From positions 248,001 through 312,000 of the forward strand of contig NZ_JAIMFO010000004.1 in NCBI RefSeq assembly GCF_019795105.1: a DNA stretch of 64,000 nt. The letters are read 5' to 3'. Below, one piece after another: positions 1 to 7,726 of this stretch; within the stretch, counting starts at the first letter, position 1, and the number at the start of each line of letters is the position of its first letter. Source of the DNA: Collinsella ureilytica. GTDB taxonomy: Bacteria; Actinomycetota; Coriobacteriia; Coriobacteriales; Coriobacteriaceae. The notes beneath the pieces were generated by a model, which saw only the letters and a list, made by a program, of their open reading frames with translations, was not told where the DNA came from and ran no database searches. Made by a program: the position numbers and the translations under genes.

Positions 1-13
1 TCGTACACGCACA

Positions 14-760
14 CTAGAAAAAGGCACCGAGCACCAAGAGCAGGACTGAGGCGGCCAGAGCTACATAATCGATCAGCATAAATGGGTAACGCTTATAGCT
101 GCTCGCGCGCGTCCGTAAATAGAAGCCACGCTGTTCGGCGGCAAGTGCCGTGGAATCGGTCTTTCCTACTGAGGTAATAAGTAAAGGGATGCACAGCGGC
201 AGCATCAATTTGAGCTTGCGCAGGGGATTTTTGGTATCAAAGGCCACGCCGCGTGCAGTCTGTGCCTCCATAATGGCATCCATCTCGCGCGAGAAAACCG
301 GCACAAAACGCAGAGCCGTGGTAAAGGTAAACGCGTAGCGATACGGTATATGCAGATGCTCAACACAGGCATTCGCGAGATCCGTAAGCTTGGTCACAGC
401 AAGGATCAGCACCAGCGGCAAGGCCACACCGATAAGACGAAGACACGCCTTAGTGCCGGTGATCAGGCCGGTATCGGTAATCGTCCAAAAAATCGGCTTG
501 CCAGTTCTGACTAACACAAGTTGCACGACAAGCATAAGAACTGCAAGTGGAGCAATGATCTTGAGCAGGCCGATGATTTGATGGCTCACACCAGCATAGG
601 CAGCAAGCGCACACGTGAGCGCCAAAAGCCCTAAAAGCATGGGATAGGTTGAGCTCAAAAGAGTTGCCACAATAATGCCTGCGGCGAGCGCAAGCTTAGC
701 TACGGGATTTAAGCGATGTAGCACGGTCGTGCCTGGCTTAAAGTCAATGACATCAACCAC
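14..760 (-). CDS. ECF transporter transmembrane component (EcfT family)
   Basis: Integral membrane coupling subunit of an energy-coupling-factor importer; it links the substrate-binding S subunit to the ATPases. The 248-residue protein has about five hydrophobic segments and the family's two cytoplasmic coupling motifs, an Ala-Arg-Gly at residues 169-171 and a related AEQRGF at 208-213. The start is a GTG at 760 that overlaps the end of the fused ATPase gene by 8 bases, so the two are translationally coupled. It is the last gene of the S - A/A - T operon, which suggests a dedicated rather than a shared ECF module. The family call is secure; the substrate is set by the S subunit. Confidence 0.9.
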   Translation of the reverse strand: MVDVIDFKPGTTVLHRLNPVAKLALAAGIIVATLLSSTYPMLLGLLALTCALAAYAGVSHQIIGLLKIIAPLAVLMLVVQLVLVRTGKPIFWTITDTGLITGTKACLRLIGVALPLVLILAVTKLTDLANACVEHLHIPYRYAFTFTTALRFVPVFSREMDAIMEAQTARGVAFDTKNPLRKLKLMLPLCIPLLITSVGKTDSTALAAEQRGFYLRTRASSYKRYPFMLIDYVALAASVLLLVLGAFF

Positions 761-2570
761 GATCGATCAGCTCCCTTGTAATCTGAACAATATCAGACAC
801 TTCACTCACGCCAGCAAAAGCCGAGCTCACAGTTCGAGAGAGCTGCTCTGAAACCCGCACCACCTGTGGGGCTTCCACACTGGCGGCTTGCAGCAGCTCC
901 GGCTGGGCAAAAATCTCTGCTGTAGCGCCAGCACCAATGATGTGCCCGTCTGCCATCACTACTGCACGATCAGCAAAGTCTGAAACGACCTCCATGTCGT
1001 GACAAACCATCACCACCGCACTCCCCTGCTCTGCCAGCTCACGAACCGTTTCCATAACAGTCATGCACTCACGATAATCAAGACCACTCGTCGGCTCATC
1101 CAAAAGCACGACTTGCGGCTCCATCACCAAAACGCTTGCAAGGGCTACCATCTGCCGCTGGCCACGTGAAAGCGAAAACGGAGACTCATCTTTTGGTAGA
1201 CCAAACCGTGCAAGCACGACCTCGGCGCGACGATGGGCTTCTGTGCGCTCAACTCCTGTAAGCTCAAGCCCAAAGGCTACCTCTTCCACAACGCTCTCTT
1301 TGCTGATCTGGCGATCAGGATTTTGGAACAACGTAGACACCCGTGCAGCAAGCTCGCTGGTAGAAACCTGAGCCGTGTCCATCCCTGCAACGCGCACGAC
1401 ACCTGAGCTTGGATGCAAAAGACCATTTAAAAGCTTCGTGAGCGTGGTTTTACCTGCGCCATTTTGACCAATAACACTCAAAATTTCGCCAGGAAAAACT
1501 TCGAAGCTCAAATGGGATACTGCAGCTTCTCCCGGTCCATACGAAAATGATACGTCCTCAAGGCAGATCACAGGAGCACCAGATGAGACGGGCTGAGCCT
1601 CCTGTCGCTCAGGCGATGTGCCCAGGCCGGATATAGCTTTCGTCTGCTTCTCTTCGGCGGCCAAACGAGCTCGTTTAGGTGCTACAGCATCTGCCTCTAC
1701 GATCGAGCCAATGAGCTTGCAGGCAGACTCAGCATCCAAGGCGGGCAGCGTAGTAGCTGATGCAAGCTCTTCTTGGATGAGACTATTTGAGATGCGTACC
1801 GTACGCGGGCTATCTACACCAAGCGCTCGCAGATCTTCCGCATGAGAAAACACCTCGTGAGGCGTGCCCACGATCTCCACCTTGCCCGCCGCCATGACAG
1901 CAATTCTTTTGCAATACCGAGAGAGCAGGGCGACCTTTTGCTCAATCACGATAACCGTGACACCTGCCGTACGATTTACACGAGCGAGCGTTTCAAAGAC
2001 CGTTCGAGAGCTCTCTGGATCCAAAGCAGCAGTAGGCTCGTCCATAACTAACACGCGAGGCTCAAGCGCCAAGATTGCGGCAATGGCAACTTTTTGCTTC
2101 TGACCACCAGAAAGCGTTGCGATCTCACGGTGCCTCAAGCTTGTAATACCGACGGTATCCAAAGCGTGTGCAATACGCGCCTCAATCTCGTCGTGAGCAA
2201 CACCGAAGTTCTCTAAACCAAAAAGCAGCTCATCCTCAACAACTGAGGCCACCATCTGGGTATCAATATCTTGCAGAACGCTACCCACCATACGCGAAAT
2301 ATCAGTCAGACTTACCTCGCAGGTATCATGGCCACAGACGCGCACTGCGCCATACAACTCACCACCAAAATGATGCGGAATCGCCCCAGAAAGTGCTGCT
2401 GCAAGCGTGGACTTTCCCGAACCAGAAGGGCCGATAATACCTAAGAACTCACCCTCTAAAACCTGCAGATCAATCCCGTCAATCGCCTTTGTTGCATGTG
2501 CTCCATAGGCAAACGAAACGCCATCGAGTTCAATAACTGAGGTAGTAGGCTCTGAATCAAGCAATGCCAT
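753..2570 (-). CDS. Fused double ATPase of an ECF transporter (EcfA-EcfA')
   Basis: Cytoplasmic energizing subunit carrying both ATP-binding cassettes of an ECF importer in one 605-residue chain. First cassette: Walker A GPSGSGKST at 47-55, signature LSGGQ at 153-157, Walker B ending VMDEPT at 175-180. Second cassette: Walker A GQNGAGKTT at 368-376, signature LSRGQ at 467-471, Walker B LLDEP at 489-493. A linker of roughly 80 residues (about 255-335) joins them. The second signature has Arg for the usual second Gly. ATG start with AAAGG five bases upstream. About 200 bases separate it from the upstream S subunit; I see no terminator there, so co-transcription is likely. Confidence 0.93.
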   Translation of the reverse strand: MALLDSEPTTSVIELDGVSFAYGAHATKAIDGIDLQVLEGEFLGIIGPSGSGKSTLAAALSGAIPHHFGGELYGAVRVCGHDTCEVSLTDISRMVGSVLQDIDTQMVASVVEDELLFGLENFGVAHDEIEARIAHALDTVGITSLRHREIATLSGGQKQKVAIAAILALEPRVLVMDEPTAALDPESSRTVFETLARVNRTAGVTVIVIEQKVALLSRYCKRIAVMAAGKVEIVGTPHEVFSHAEDLRALGVDSPRTVRISNSLIQEELASATTLPALDAESACKLIGSIVEADAVAPKRARLAAEEKQTKAISGLGTSPERQEAQPVSSGAPVICLEDVSFSYGPGEAAVSHLSFEVFPGEILSVIGQNGAGKTTLTKLLNGLLHPSSGVVRVAGMDTAQVSTSELAARVSTLFQNPDRQISKESVVEEVAFGLELTGVERTEAHRRAEVVLARFGLPKDESPFSLSRGQRQMVALASVLVMEPQVVLLDEPTSGLDYRECMTVMETVRELAEQGSAVVMVCHDMEVVSDFADRAVVMADGHIIGAGATAEIFAQPELLQAASVEAPQVVRVSEQLSRTVSSAFAGVSEVSDIVQITRELIDRG

Positions 2571-2771
2571 ACGAACCTTTCCGATACAAAAGAGGCACTC
2601 AAAAGGAGCAGTTTAGAGGCCTTATCAACAGCAAGCAATATGCCTTGAAGCATCAATTCCGTACATTCGCTACCGAAAGCCGCAGCGTATGTACTCCTCA
2701 ATACATCAGCGCGTCTCAACATACAGCTCGTGAGAACCTCAAGCTTTAAGCATCTGAACCATGTACGACCC

Positions 2772-3350
2772 CTAGTCTCCCAGCTTTAAGGCTTTGCGCA
2801 TGGGAAGATACAAAGCAGCTACAACGACAGCATTAAAGGCAGCTGTGGCAAAAATGACCGGCAGCATAGCAGCTGGCAACGCAGCCACAACCTCAGGCGC
2901 AAATCCCATGGTAGCAAGCTTGATCGTCATAAAGATGATGCCCGAGACCGCAGTGGCTACAAAGGTGCCTACCAGCGGAATAAGCTTAGCGGCAGGGGTT
3001 CGCATGCCAAGATTAACAATCAAAGCCATGAGCATGGCAGCAATTCCTTCAGCCGCAAAATCAATGAAGGGAGAAGATGTGGTGAGCTGAATCACCGCAG
3101 CAGAAATGAGGCCAATCACCAACGCTTGACCAATATTTGGGCGAATAATCAAAATCGTGAGACAGAAAGCAGAAATGATGAACTCAGGTCCTATAGCATT
3201 ACCGGTCAGCGTAGCGATGGACTTACCCACCGTAAAGTTCAAGATGAATCCTGCTGCAAGCAAAACAGCCAAGAGCACGAGCGCTTTAATATCGAGCTTT
3301 CCACGATCAACAGTAGATACGGTACGAGGCTGAGTGGATGTGTTAGTCAT
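2772..3350 (-). CDS. ECF transporter S component, predicted tryptophan (or Trp-related) uptake
   Basis: Hydrophobic 192-residue protein with about six membrane segments after a short polar N-terminus (to about residue 22), ending in a basic PMRKALKLGD tail; this resembles the MptD/Trep_Strep class of S components, which bind the substrate of ECF importers. It is followed by its own ATPase and T genes. Upstream lies a leader peptide with three adjacent Trp codons and a terminator hairpin, which points to expression when charged tRNA-Trp is scarce, so tryptophan or a precursor is the inferred substrate. ATG start preceded by AAAGGAACC. The S-component call is good; the substrate rests on the attenuator. 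Confidence 0.8.
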   Translation of the reverse strand: MTNTSTQPRTVSTVDRGKLDIKALVLLAVLLAAGFILNFTVGKSIATLTGNAIGPEFIISAFCLTILIIRPNIGQALVIGLISAAVIQLTTSSPFIDFAAEGIAAMLMALIVNLGMRTPAAKLIPLVGTFVATAVSGIIFMTIKLATMGFAPEVVAALPAAMLPVIFATAAFNAVVVAALYLPMRKALKLGD

Positions 3351-3453
3351 GATGGGTTCCTTTCCCTTATCTTTACGATGCGTACAACTGCAGCGAGGGC
3401 GCGCGATGCAAACGAACGATCGAAATGAACCGGGAGCAACTCAGCTCGAAACA

Positions 3454-3481
3454 CAAAAAAGCCCCCGGTCAAACCGGAGGC
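3454..3481 (-). terminator. Attenuator terminator of the ECF operon
   Basis: On the minus strand a 9-bp GC-rich stem (GCCTCCGGT with ACCGGGGGC, one G-T pair) closes a three-base TTG loop at 3461-3481 and is followed directly by a run of T (3454-3460). It lies between the Trp-rich leader peptide and the S-component start, the position expected of the 3:4 hairpin of a ribosome-mediated attenuator. Confidence 0.85.
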
Positions 3482-3510
3482 CTAAAGCTACCTAGATAGG
3501 AGCGAGGGAC

Positions 3511-3579
3511 TCACCGTCGACCGAACGAGTTCACATCACGCCACCACCAGTTGCTGCGGATCATGGTGCAGAAAGACAT
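3511..3579 (-). CDS. Trp-rich leader peptide of the ECF operon (attenuator)
   Basis: A 22-codon reading frame starts at ATG 3579 with AGGAG eight bases upstream and stops at 3511. Residues 9-14 read SNWWWR, i.e. three consecutive TGG codons, and the stop lies about 30 bases before a strong terminator hairpin. In trp leaders of other bacteria, ribosome stalling on adjacent Trp codons prevents terminator formation; the same logic is inferred here for the downstream transporter operon. A run of three Trp codons in a random 22-codon frame is very unlikely. I did not resolve the antiterminator pairing with certainty. Confidence 0.85.
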   Translation of the reverse strand: MSFCTMIRSNWWWRDVNSFGRR

Positions 3580-3621
3580 GTGATGGCTCCTCTCGTGTGT
3601 TCGGGGTCTTCTGTTGGGAGA

Positions 3622-3636
3622 TACTGTAGCACAGTA
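3622..3636. promoter_or_regulatory. 15-bp perfect dyad upstream of the Trp leader
   Basis: TACTGT-AGC-ACAGTA is a perfect inverted repeat centred about 50 bases upstream of the leader-peptide start, inside the 390-base divergent spacer that also serves the Fic gene. The position suits an operator overlapping the leader promoter. No regulator gene is adjacent, so the ligand is unknown. Confidence 0.4.
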
Positions 3637-3935
3637 AATCAAGATGCGCGCTCAAAGATTTCAGAATTTCGAATTGATTTCCAAATCCTGCTTACCTGCC
3701 GTACTTGCCTGCCATTTTCTAACCTGAGTAGCAGCTACATGACCTGCCCTTTCCTACTTACGTGGATGCAACGTGCGGCATCTGAAAGCTGGGCGAAAGC
3801 CGGATTGTTCTCCCAGTCCCAACCGTTTTGGAGGCCATGGTCACCCGTCCACCTTGCCCCAGCAATCGTAAGCATAAGCTTTATCGGAATGATTGTAAGA
3901 GAAGCTAGCAGAAAACTCTTCTTTTATTCCGATTT

Positions 3936-3957
3936 TACGCTACGATGTACGCTACGA
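3936..3957 (+). repeat. Direct repeat in front of the Fic gene
   Basis: The decamer TACGCTACGA occurs at 3936-3945 and again at 3948-3957, a 12-base period, ending just inside the GAGAGGAGG ribosome-binding region of the Fic gene. It could be an operator, for example for the Fic protein's own N-terminal DNA-binding segment, or chance. Confidence 0.4.
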
Positions 3958-3969
3958 GAGGAGGTCCTT

Positions 3970-4893
3970 TTGGAATATGTAACTGTCACTCAGATGGCCG
4001 CAAAGTGGGGTCTCTCCACCCGACGTGTACGCAAGCTTTGCGCAGATAATTCCATTGAAGGCGTACTACGAGAAGGAAAGAAATATCTTATTCCCGCTAC
4101 TGCCCCACGACCAATCGATCGTCGGAAACTTCGAAAGCAGCATAGCTCGTCTTGCTTTACGCAATTGTTCCGATCAATTGATGAGAAGAAGATACGTTTG
4201 GATAGTATGCGTCCGCTCACCACCGGTGAGCTTGCACGCTTACGAGAAGAATTCCTGATAGATTTTACGTACAACTCAAACACGATTGAAGGCAATACTC
4301 TCACCTTGCAAGAAACTGCACTGGTGTTAGAAGGCATGACGATTGATCAAAAACCGCTTAAAGATCATCTGGAAGCCATCGGACATAAAGATGCCTTTAT
4401 CTACGTTGAAGAACTTGCACAAACAAAGACAAAGATCGGTGAGCGTGAAATTAAGGAGATCCATGCCCTTGTACTTATGCATCGCCCGCAAGACAAGGGC
4501 AGTTATCGAAAAATCCCAGTACGAATTGCCGGGGCTGCAACAACGCCCACTCATCCATATGAAATAGAAGCGAGCATGAAGCGTCTCCTGCGAACCAACG
4601 AAGAACGCAAAAAGACTATGCATCCAATTGAGCGCATTGCCCGCTTTCATCTAGAGTTCGAAGGCATCCATCCCTTCATTGATGGAAATGGCCGCACCGG
4701 AAGATTGTTGCTGAACTTAGAGCTGCTTCAAAGTGGCTATCCTGCCATTAGCGTGAAATTTACGGATCGTAAGCGCTACTACGATGCCTTTGATGCCTAT
4801 TATCGTGACGGACAGCCAAATGCCATGGTTGAGCTCGTAGCTTCCTACATCAATGAGCAGCTTGACCGCTATTTCGAAATACTGAGCTTATAA
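3970..4893 (+). CDS. Fic-domain protein with N-terminal helix-turn-helix segment
   Basis: Predicted AMP-transferring (Fic/DOC) enzyme of 307 residues. Residues 1-50 look like a MerR/excisionase-type winged helix (VTVTQMAAKWGLSTRRVRKL followed by a basic wing). The inhibitory-type motif SNTIEGNT precedes the Fic core, whose catalytic motif HPFIDGNGRTGR sits at 234-245 with His234 intact. I place the start at TTG 3970 because a strong GAGGAGG lies five bases upstream; the open frame reaches further back to 3580 but that part is non-coding in character and overlaps the divergent promoter region. Target unknown; no adjacent toxin or antitoxin partner is visible. Confidence 0.88.
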   Translation: MEYVTVTQMAAKWGLSTRRVRKLCADNSIEGVLREGKKYLIPATAPRPIDRRKLRKQHSSSCFTQLFRSIDEKKIRLDSMRPLTTGELARLREEFLIDFTYNSNTIEGNTLTLQETALVLEGMTIDQKPLKDHLEAIGHKDAFIYVEELAQTKTKIGEREIKEIHALVLMHRPQDKGSYRKIPVRIAGAATTPTHPYEIEASMKRLLRTNEERKKTMHPIERIARFHLEFEGIHPFIDGNGRTGRLLLNLELLQSGYPAISVKFTDRKRYYDAFDAYYRDGQPNAMVELVASYINEQLDRYFEILSL

Positions 4894-4989
4894 GCAGAAT
4901 CCCTGCCAAGGCATGCGAGGTGTAAGCCCTTTGCTACGCTTGAATGCGCACATATGAGCTCGGTGCAGGTATTTACAAAAAGGATGAAC

Positions 4990-5928
4990 ATGACAGACAT
5001 CCCCAGCTTTTTATACGAAAAGATTTCGGCGGCGTTTGATACCGATCAGGCAGAGCGCATCTTTTCTGGTTTTGAGACTGCGCAACAGCGCCCGATAACC
5101 CTTCGCGCCAATACCCTGCGTACAGATGCAGACTACGTTGCCAAAGAGCTCGAGAGCGCTGGCCTTTCGTTTGTGCGCGTTGGCTGGTATGAAGATGCCT
5201 TTGTTATGGATCCAAACGTACGCCTCGATGAGCTGCGACGCTTGCCGATCTATGAAACAGGCGCGGTGTATCTGCAAAGCCTCTCTTCTATGTTGCCGCC
5301 GCTCGCTCTAGCACCGCGCTCAAACACAGACATTCTTGATATGTGCGCTGCGCCCGGTGGCAAAACAACCGAACTTGCCGCTATCGACCCTACGGCCCGA
5401 ATCACAGCCTGCGAGATGCATGCGCCACGCGCTGAGCGCTTGCAATATAATCTCAAAAAACTTGGAGCTACAAACGTTCAGGTCATGCGAAGCGATGCCC
5501 GAAGGCTCGATGAATTCTTCTCGTTTGATCACATCTTACTCGATGCCCCCTGCACGGGTTCAGGCACCGTACGAGCGGGCGATACGACGGCCAATGAGCG
5601 CATTACCGAGCGCTTGTTGAACAAGGTAGTGCGATCTCAACAGGCTCTTCTTGATCGGGCACTCACTATTCTCAAACCCGGCGGTACGCTCCTCTACTCC
5701 ACCTGCTCAATTTTGCCCGAAGAAAATGATGAGCAAGTACTTGAGGCTCTGAGCAAAAAACGACACCGTACCTGCTCATTAGTAGCCCTCGACCCAAGCG
5801 CGTGGAATGCTGAGCCCTATCCAATTCCGCTGCTTTTGGGCGGGCAGCCAGAGACGCTTTCTATAGCTCCCACAAAAGAATTCGAAGGCTTCTATATGGC
5901 TCTCATCAAAAAAGAGTACGCCCAATAA
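4990..5928 (+). CDS. RsmB/RsmF-type RNA m5C methyltransferase
   Basis: SAM-dependent methyltransferase of the NOL1/NOP2/Sun family that makes 5-methylcytosine in rRNA or tRNA. Of its 312 residues the first ~100 are the family's N-terminal region; then come the SAM loop DMCAAPGGKT, the motif IV Cys in DAPCTGSG and the motif VI Cys in STCSI, so both catalytic cysteines are present. It lacks a long C-terminal RNA-binding extension such as E. coli RsmF carries. ATG 4990 has AAAAAGG six bases upstream; an ATG six bases earlier is too close to that site. Substrate position cannot be told from sequence. Confidence 0.9.
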   Translation: MTDIPSFLYEKISAAFDTDQAERIFSGFETAQQRPITLRANTLRTDADYVAKELESAGLSFVRVGWYEDAFVMDPNVRLDELRRLPIYETGAVYLQSLSSMLPPLALAPRSNTDILDMCAAPGGKTTELAAIDPTARITACEMHAPRAERLQYNLKKLGATNVQVMRSDARRLDEFFSFDHILLDAPCTGSGTVRAGDTTANERITERLLNKVVRSQQALLDRALTILKPGGTLLYSTCSILPEENDEQVLEALSKKRHRTCSLVALDPSAWNAEPYPIPLLLGGQPETLSIAPTKEFEGFYMALIKKEYAQ

Positions 5929-6022
5929 CAATGAGCACTACGACAAGCAAGACAACGAGAGTGCGCGTGCGTCAGCGCAAGCGATACCAATAACAACGAG
6001 CAATACAACAAGCAAGACAAAG
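5922..6022. repeat. Imperfect direct repeat after the methyltransferase gene
   Basis: A purine-rich stretch of about 36 bases beginning CCAATAACAA at 5922 recurs at 5987 with only a few changes (period 65). The first copy includes the methyltransferase stop codon. The bases between 6023 and 6155 show nothing I recognise. Confidence 0.55.
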
Positions 6023-6155
6023 GATCCAATCTCAGAAAGCAAGAGCAAGACCCGCCGGATCCCGCCTTTACAACACCTGAAGGCTTTCCGCTCGCCTGCA
6101 TCTTCATTTTACAAGAAGCCGCATGCCAAAGCTCTCAACTATCTAAAACTGGGGC

Positions 6156-6287
6156 TTACCTTTTGCGGTCTGCGCGACGACGGCCGCTTCGATCCTTCAA
6201 CGCTGTAACAGCAAAATACAGACCGGCAGTCAAGGCAATGGCGATGACGCAGAAAAAGATCGGTGCCGCTACCTCTGCCAAGCCCAT
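6156..6287 (-). CDS. Small membrane protein, 43 residues, unknown
   Basis: Begins at ATG 6287 with GGAGGG seven bases upstream and ends at TAA 6156. The peptide has one hydrophobic segment (about residues 8-29, IFFCVIAIALTAGLYFAV) followed by a strongly basic tail (KDRSGRRRADRKR), a typical single-span small membrane protein with the tail inside. A good ribosome-binding site plus ideal membrane topology in an otherwise empty 570-base gap supports it. No family recognised. Confidence 0.6.
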   Translation of the reverse strand: MGLAEVAAPIFFCVIAIALTAGLYFAVTALKDRSGRRRADRKR

Positions 6288-6495
6288 GTACTACCCTCCG
6301 GTTCAAGTAACTTTTCTCGCACCAGCTTATCAGAAGGCTCACGACACCGTGTGGCACCCGAGTGTTCCTACAAAAGATCCGCGCCAAGAAGCAGAAATTA
6401 AGCTGTTCCTTGCACATTAAAACGCATAGAACGCGGGCTCTCGGGTAAAAATGATCCGCAGAAAAACAGTTTCATGAACTGTCTGAGGAGGTTTC

Positions 6496-7545
6496 ATGCC
6501 CCTGAGCGATCAGATCTTTGAATCAGGCAACAACGATACGAGCCATACTTCGCAAAACTTCGGCTCTACGCCCGCTTCCATTCCTGTTCCCGCCGAGGTT
6601 CCTGGCGAGGTAGATACAGCCATCGACTTTACAGAAGTCGAAATTGACGCTGAGCTTGCTGCCCCGCTCATCGAGCCCTCCATGCCGGGTGTTTTAACGC
6701 TTGACCCCACACCCATTGAAGGCAGGCTTCGCCGCGCCGCGCTCAGCGTACCTGAAGAAACCTCAGAATGTGGCGGATTCACCCTCTTCGGTCGTCGCAT
6801 CCGGTCTCTGCTGTATACCACCGACGTGGCGGTTATCAAAAACTCCAACGCCGACGCAATCTTTGCGGTCTATCCCTTCACCGCGCAGCCCGCTATTACC
6901 CAAGCCCTGCTCACCGTTGCAGAGTGCCCGGTCTTTGTAGGTGTAGGTGGCGGCACGACGAGCGGCAAGCGTTCTGTGCAGTTGGCCGCCGTGTCTGAAA
7001 TGCAGGGTGCGGCAGGCGTGATTGTGAACTCCCCTGCCTCGCCTGAACTCGTTGAGCAGATTGCATCCATGGTGGATATTCCCGTTATTGCAACCGTTGT
7101 ACGCATAGATGCAGAAGCTCATGCCAAGGTTGCTGCTGGTGCCAAGATCTTAAATGTAGCTGCTGGTAAAGAAACTCCGGCAGGACTTTGCGCCCTAAGG
7201 CAGGCCTACCCTAACCTTCCGCTCATTGCCTCAGGTGGGCGCAGCTCACTCTCGGTGCGTGAAACCATCGCTGCAGGAGCAAATGCAGTGATTTGGACAC
7301 CGCCTTCTGCTCAGCAGCTCCAAGCCGATATGATGAGGCGGTATCGCGAAGCAGAACAAGCACCCGGCCCTGAGCCAGAAACTGCCGTTTTTGACCCCAT
7401 TGCTGCTGCAGACGTCAATCCGCTTGAGAGTGCGCGAGCAGACGTACCCATTCCAGACGAGCTCATAGCCCGTGTGCACAACACACCAAGATGCTGCCAA
7501 AAGCCAAACACAAACTTGGAGTTCTTCTTTGACGATAGAAGCTAG
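6496..7545 (+). CDS. TIM-barrel-like protein, function unknown
   Basis: 349 residues. An acidic, Pro-rich N-terminal region (1-75) and a low-complexity C-terminal tail (about 285-349) flank a core with alternating beta/alpha pattern. Gly-rich turns VGVGGGTTSGK and ASGGRSS followed by an AGANAVIWTPP strand resemble the phosphate-binding end of ribulose-phosphate-type barrels (thiazole synthase, PRAI and similar), but no catalytic set can be assigned. ATG with GAGGAGG six bases upstream. Monocistronic. Some databases may list relatives simply as hydrolase; I do not support a reaction. Confidence 0.7.
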   Translation: MPLSDQIFESGNNDTSHTSQNFGSTPASIPVPAEVPGEVDTAIDFTEVEIDAELAAPLIEPSMPGVLTLDPTPIEGRLRRAALSVPEETSECGGFTLFGRRIRSLLYTTDVAVIKNSNADAIFAVYPFTAQPAITQALLTVAECPVFVGVGGGTTSGKRSVQLAAVSEMQGAAGVIVNSPASPELVEQIASMVDIPVIATVVRIDAEAHAKVAAGAKILNVAAGKETPAGLCALRQAYPNLPLIASGGRSSLSVRETIAAGANAVIWTPPSAQQLQADMMRRYREAEQAPGPEPETAVFDPIAAADVNPLESARADVPIPDELIARVHNTPRCCQKPNTNLEFFFDDRS

Positions 7546-7547
7546 GG

Positions 7548-7680
7548 GCTCGTGGCCAGCTGCTCGCAGTTCCGTGGCCCGTGGCTCCGTGGCTCACGGC
7601 TCGCGGCTGCTGCGCGATGCTCGTAGCTCACAGCGCGTGGCGCGCGGCTCGTGGCGCCTGGCTCGCAGAAAGCTGCTCAC
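7548..7680. repeat. Degenerate tandem tract of GTGGCTCG-like units
   Basis: About 130 bases just after the TIM-barrel gene consist of loosely repeated 8-12 base units related to CGTGGCTC / CACGGCTCGCGGC, with both orientations of the core mixed. It is too irregular for CRISPR and encodes only Arg/Ser/Ala-rich low-complexity peptides in any frame. The rest of the gap to 7726 shows nothing else. Confidence 0.6.
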
Positions 7681-7726
7681 TGCACACCATGTGTGCACGC
7701 GCAACCTACTCTCATCACAGCACGCA

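Noticed and set aside
2456-2722. 88-residue open frame between the S subunit and the ATPase gene
   Set aside because: It runs into the ATPase gene in another frame, with no ribosome site; no family features.
3580-3969. Extension of the Fic gene upstream to an ATG at 3580
   Set aside because: That part has no ribosome site, odd composition and overlaps the leader promoter of the divergent operon; TTG 3970 has a strong site.
6139-6417. 92-residue minus-strand frame overlapping the small membrane protein
   Set aside because: Cys/Arg-rich with no ribosome site; the 43-codon frame at 6156-6287 is better supported.
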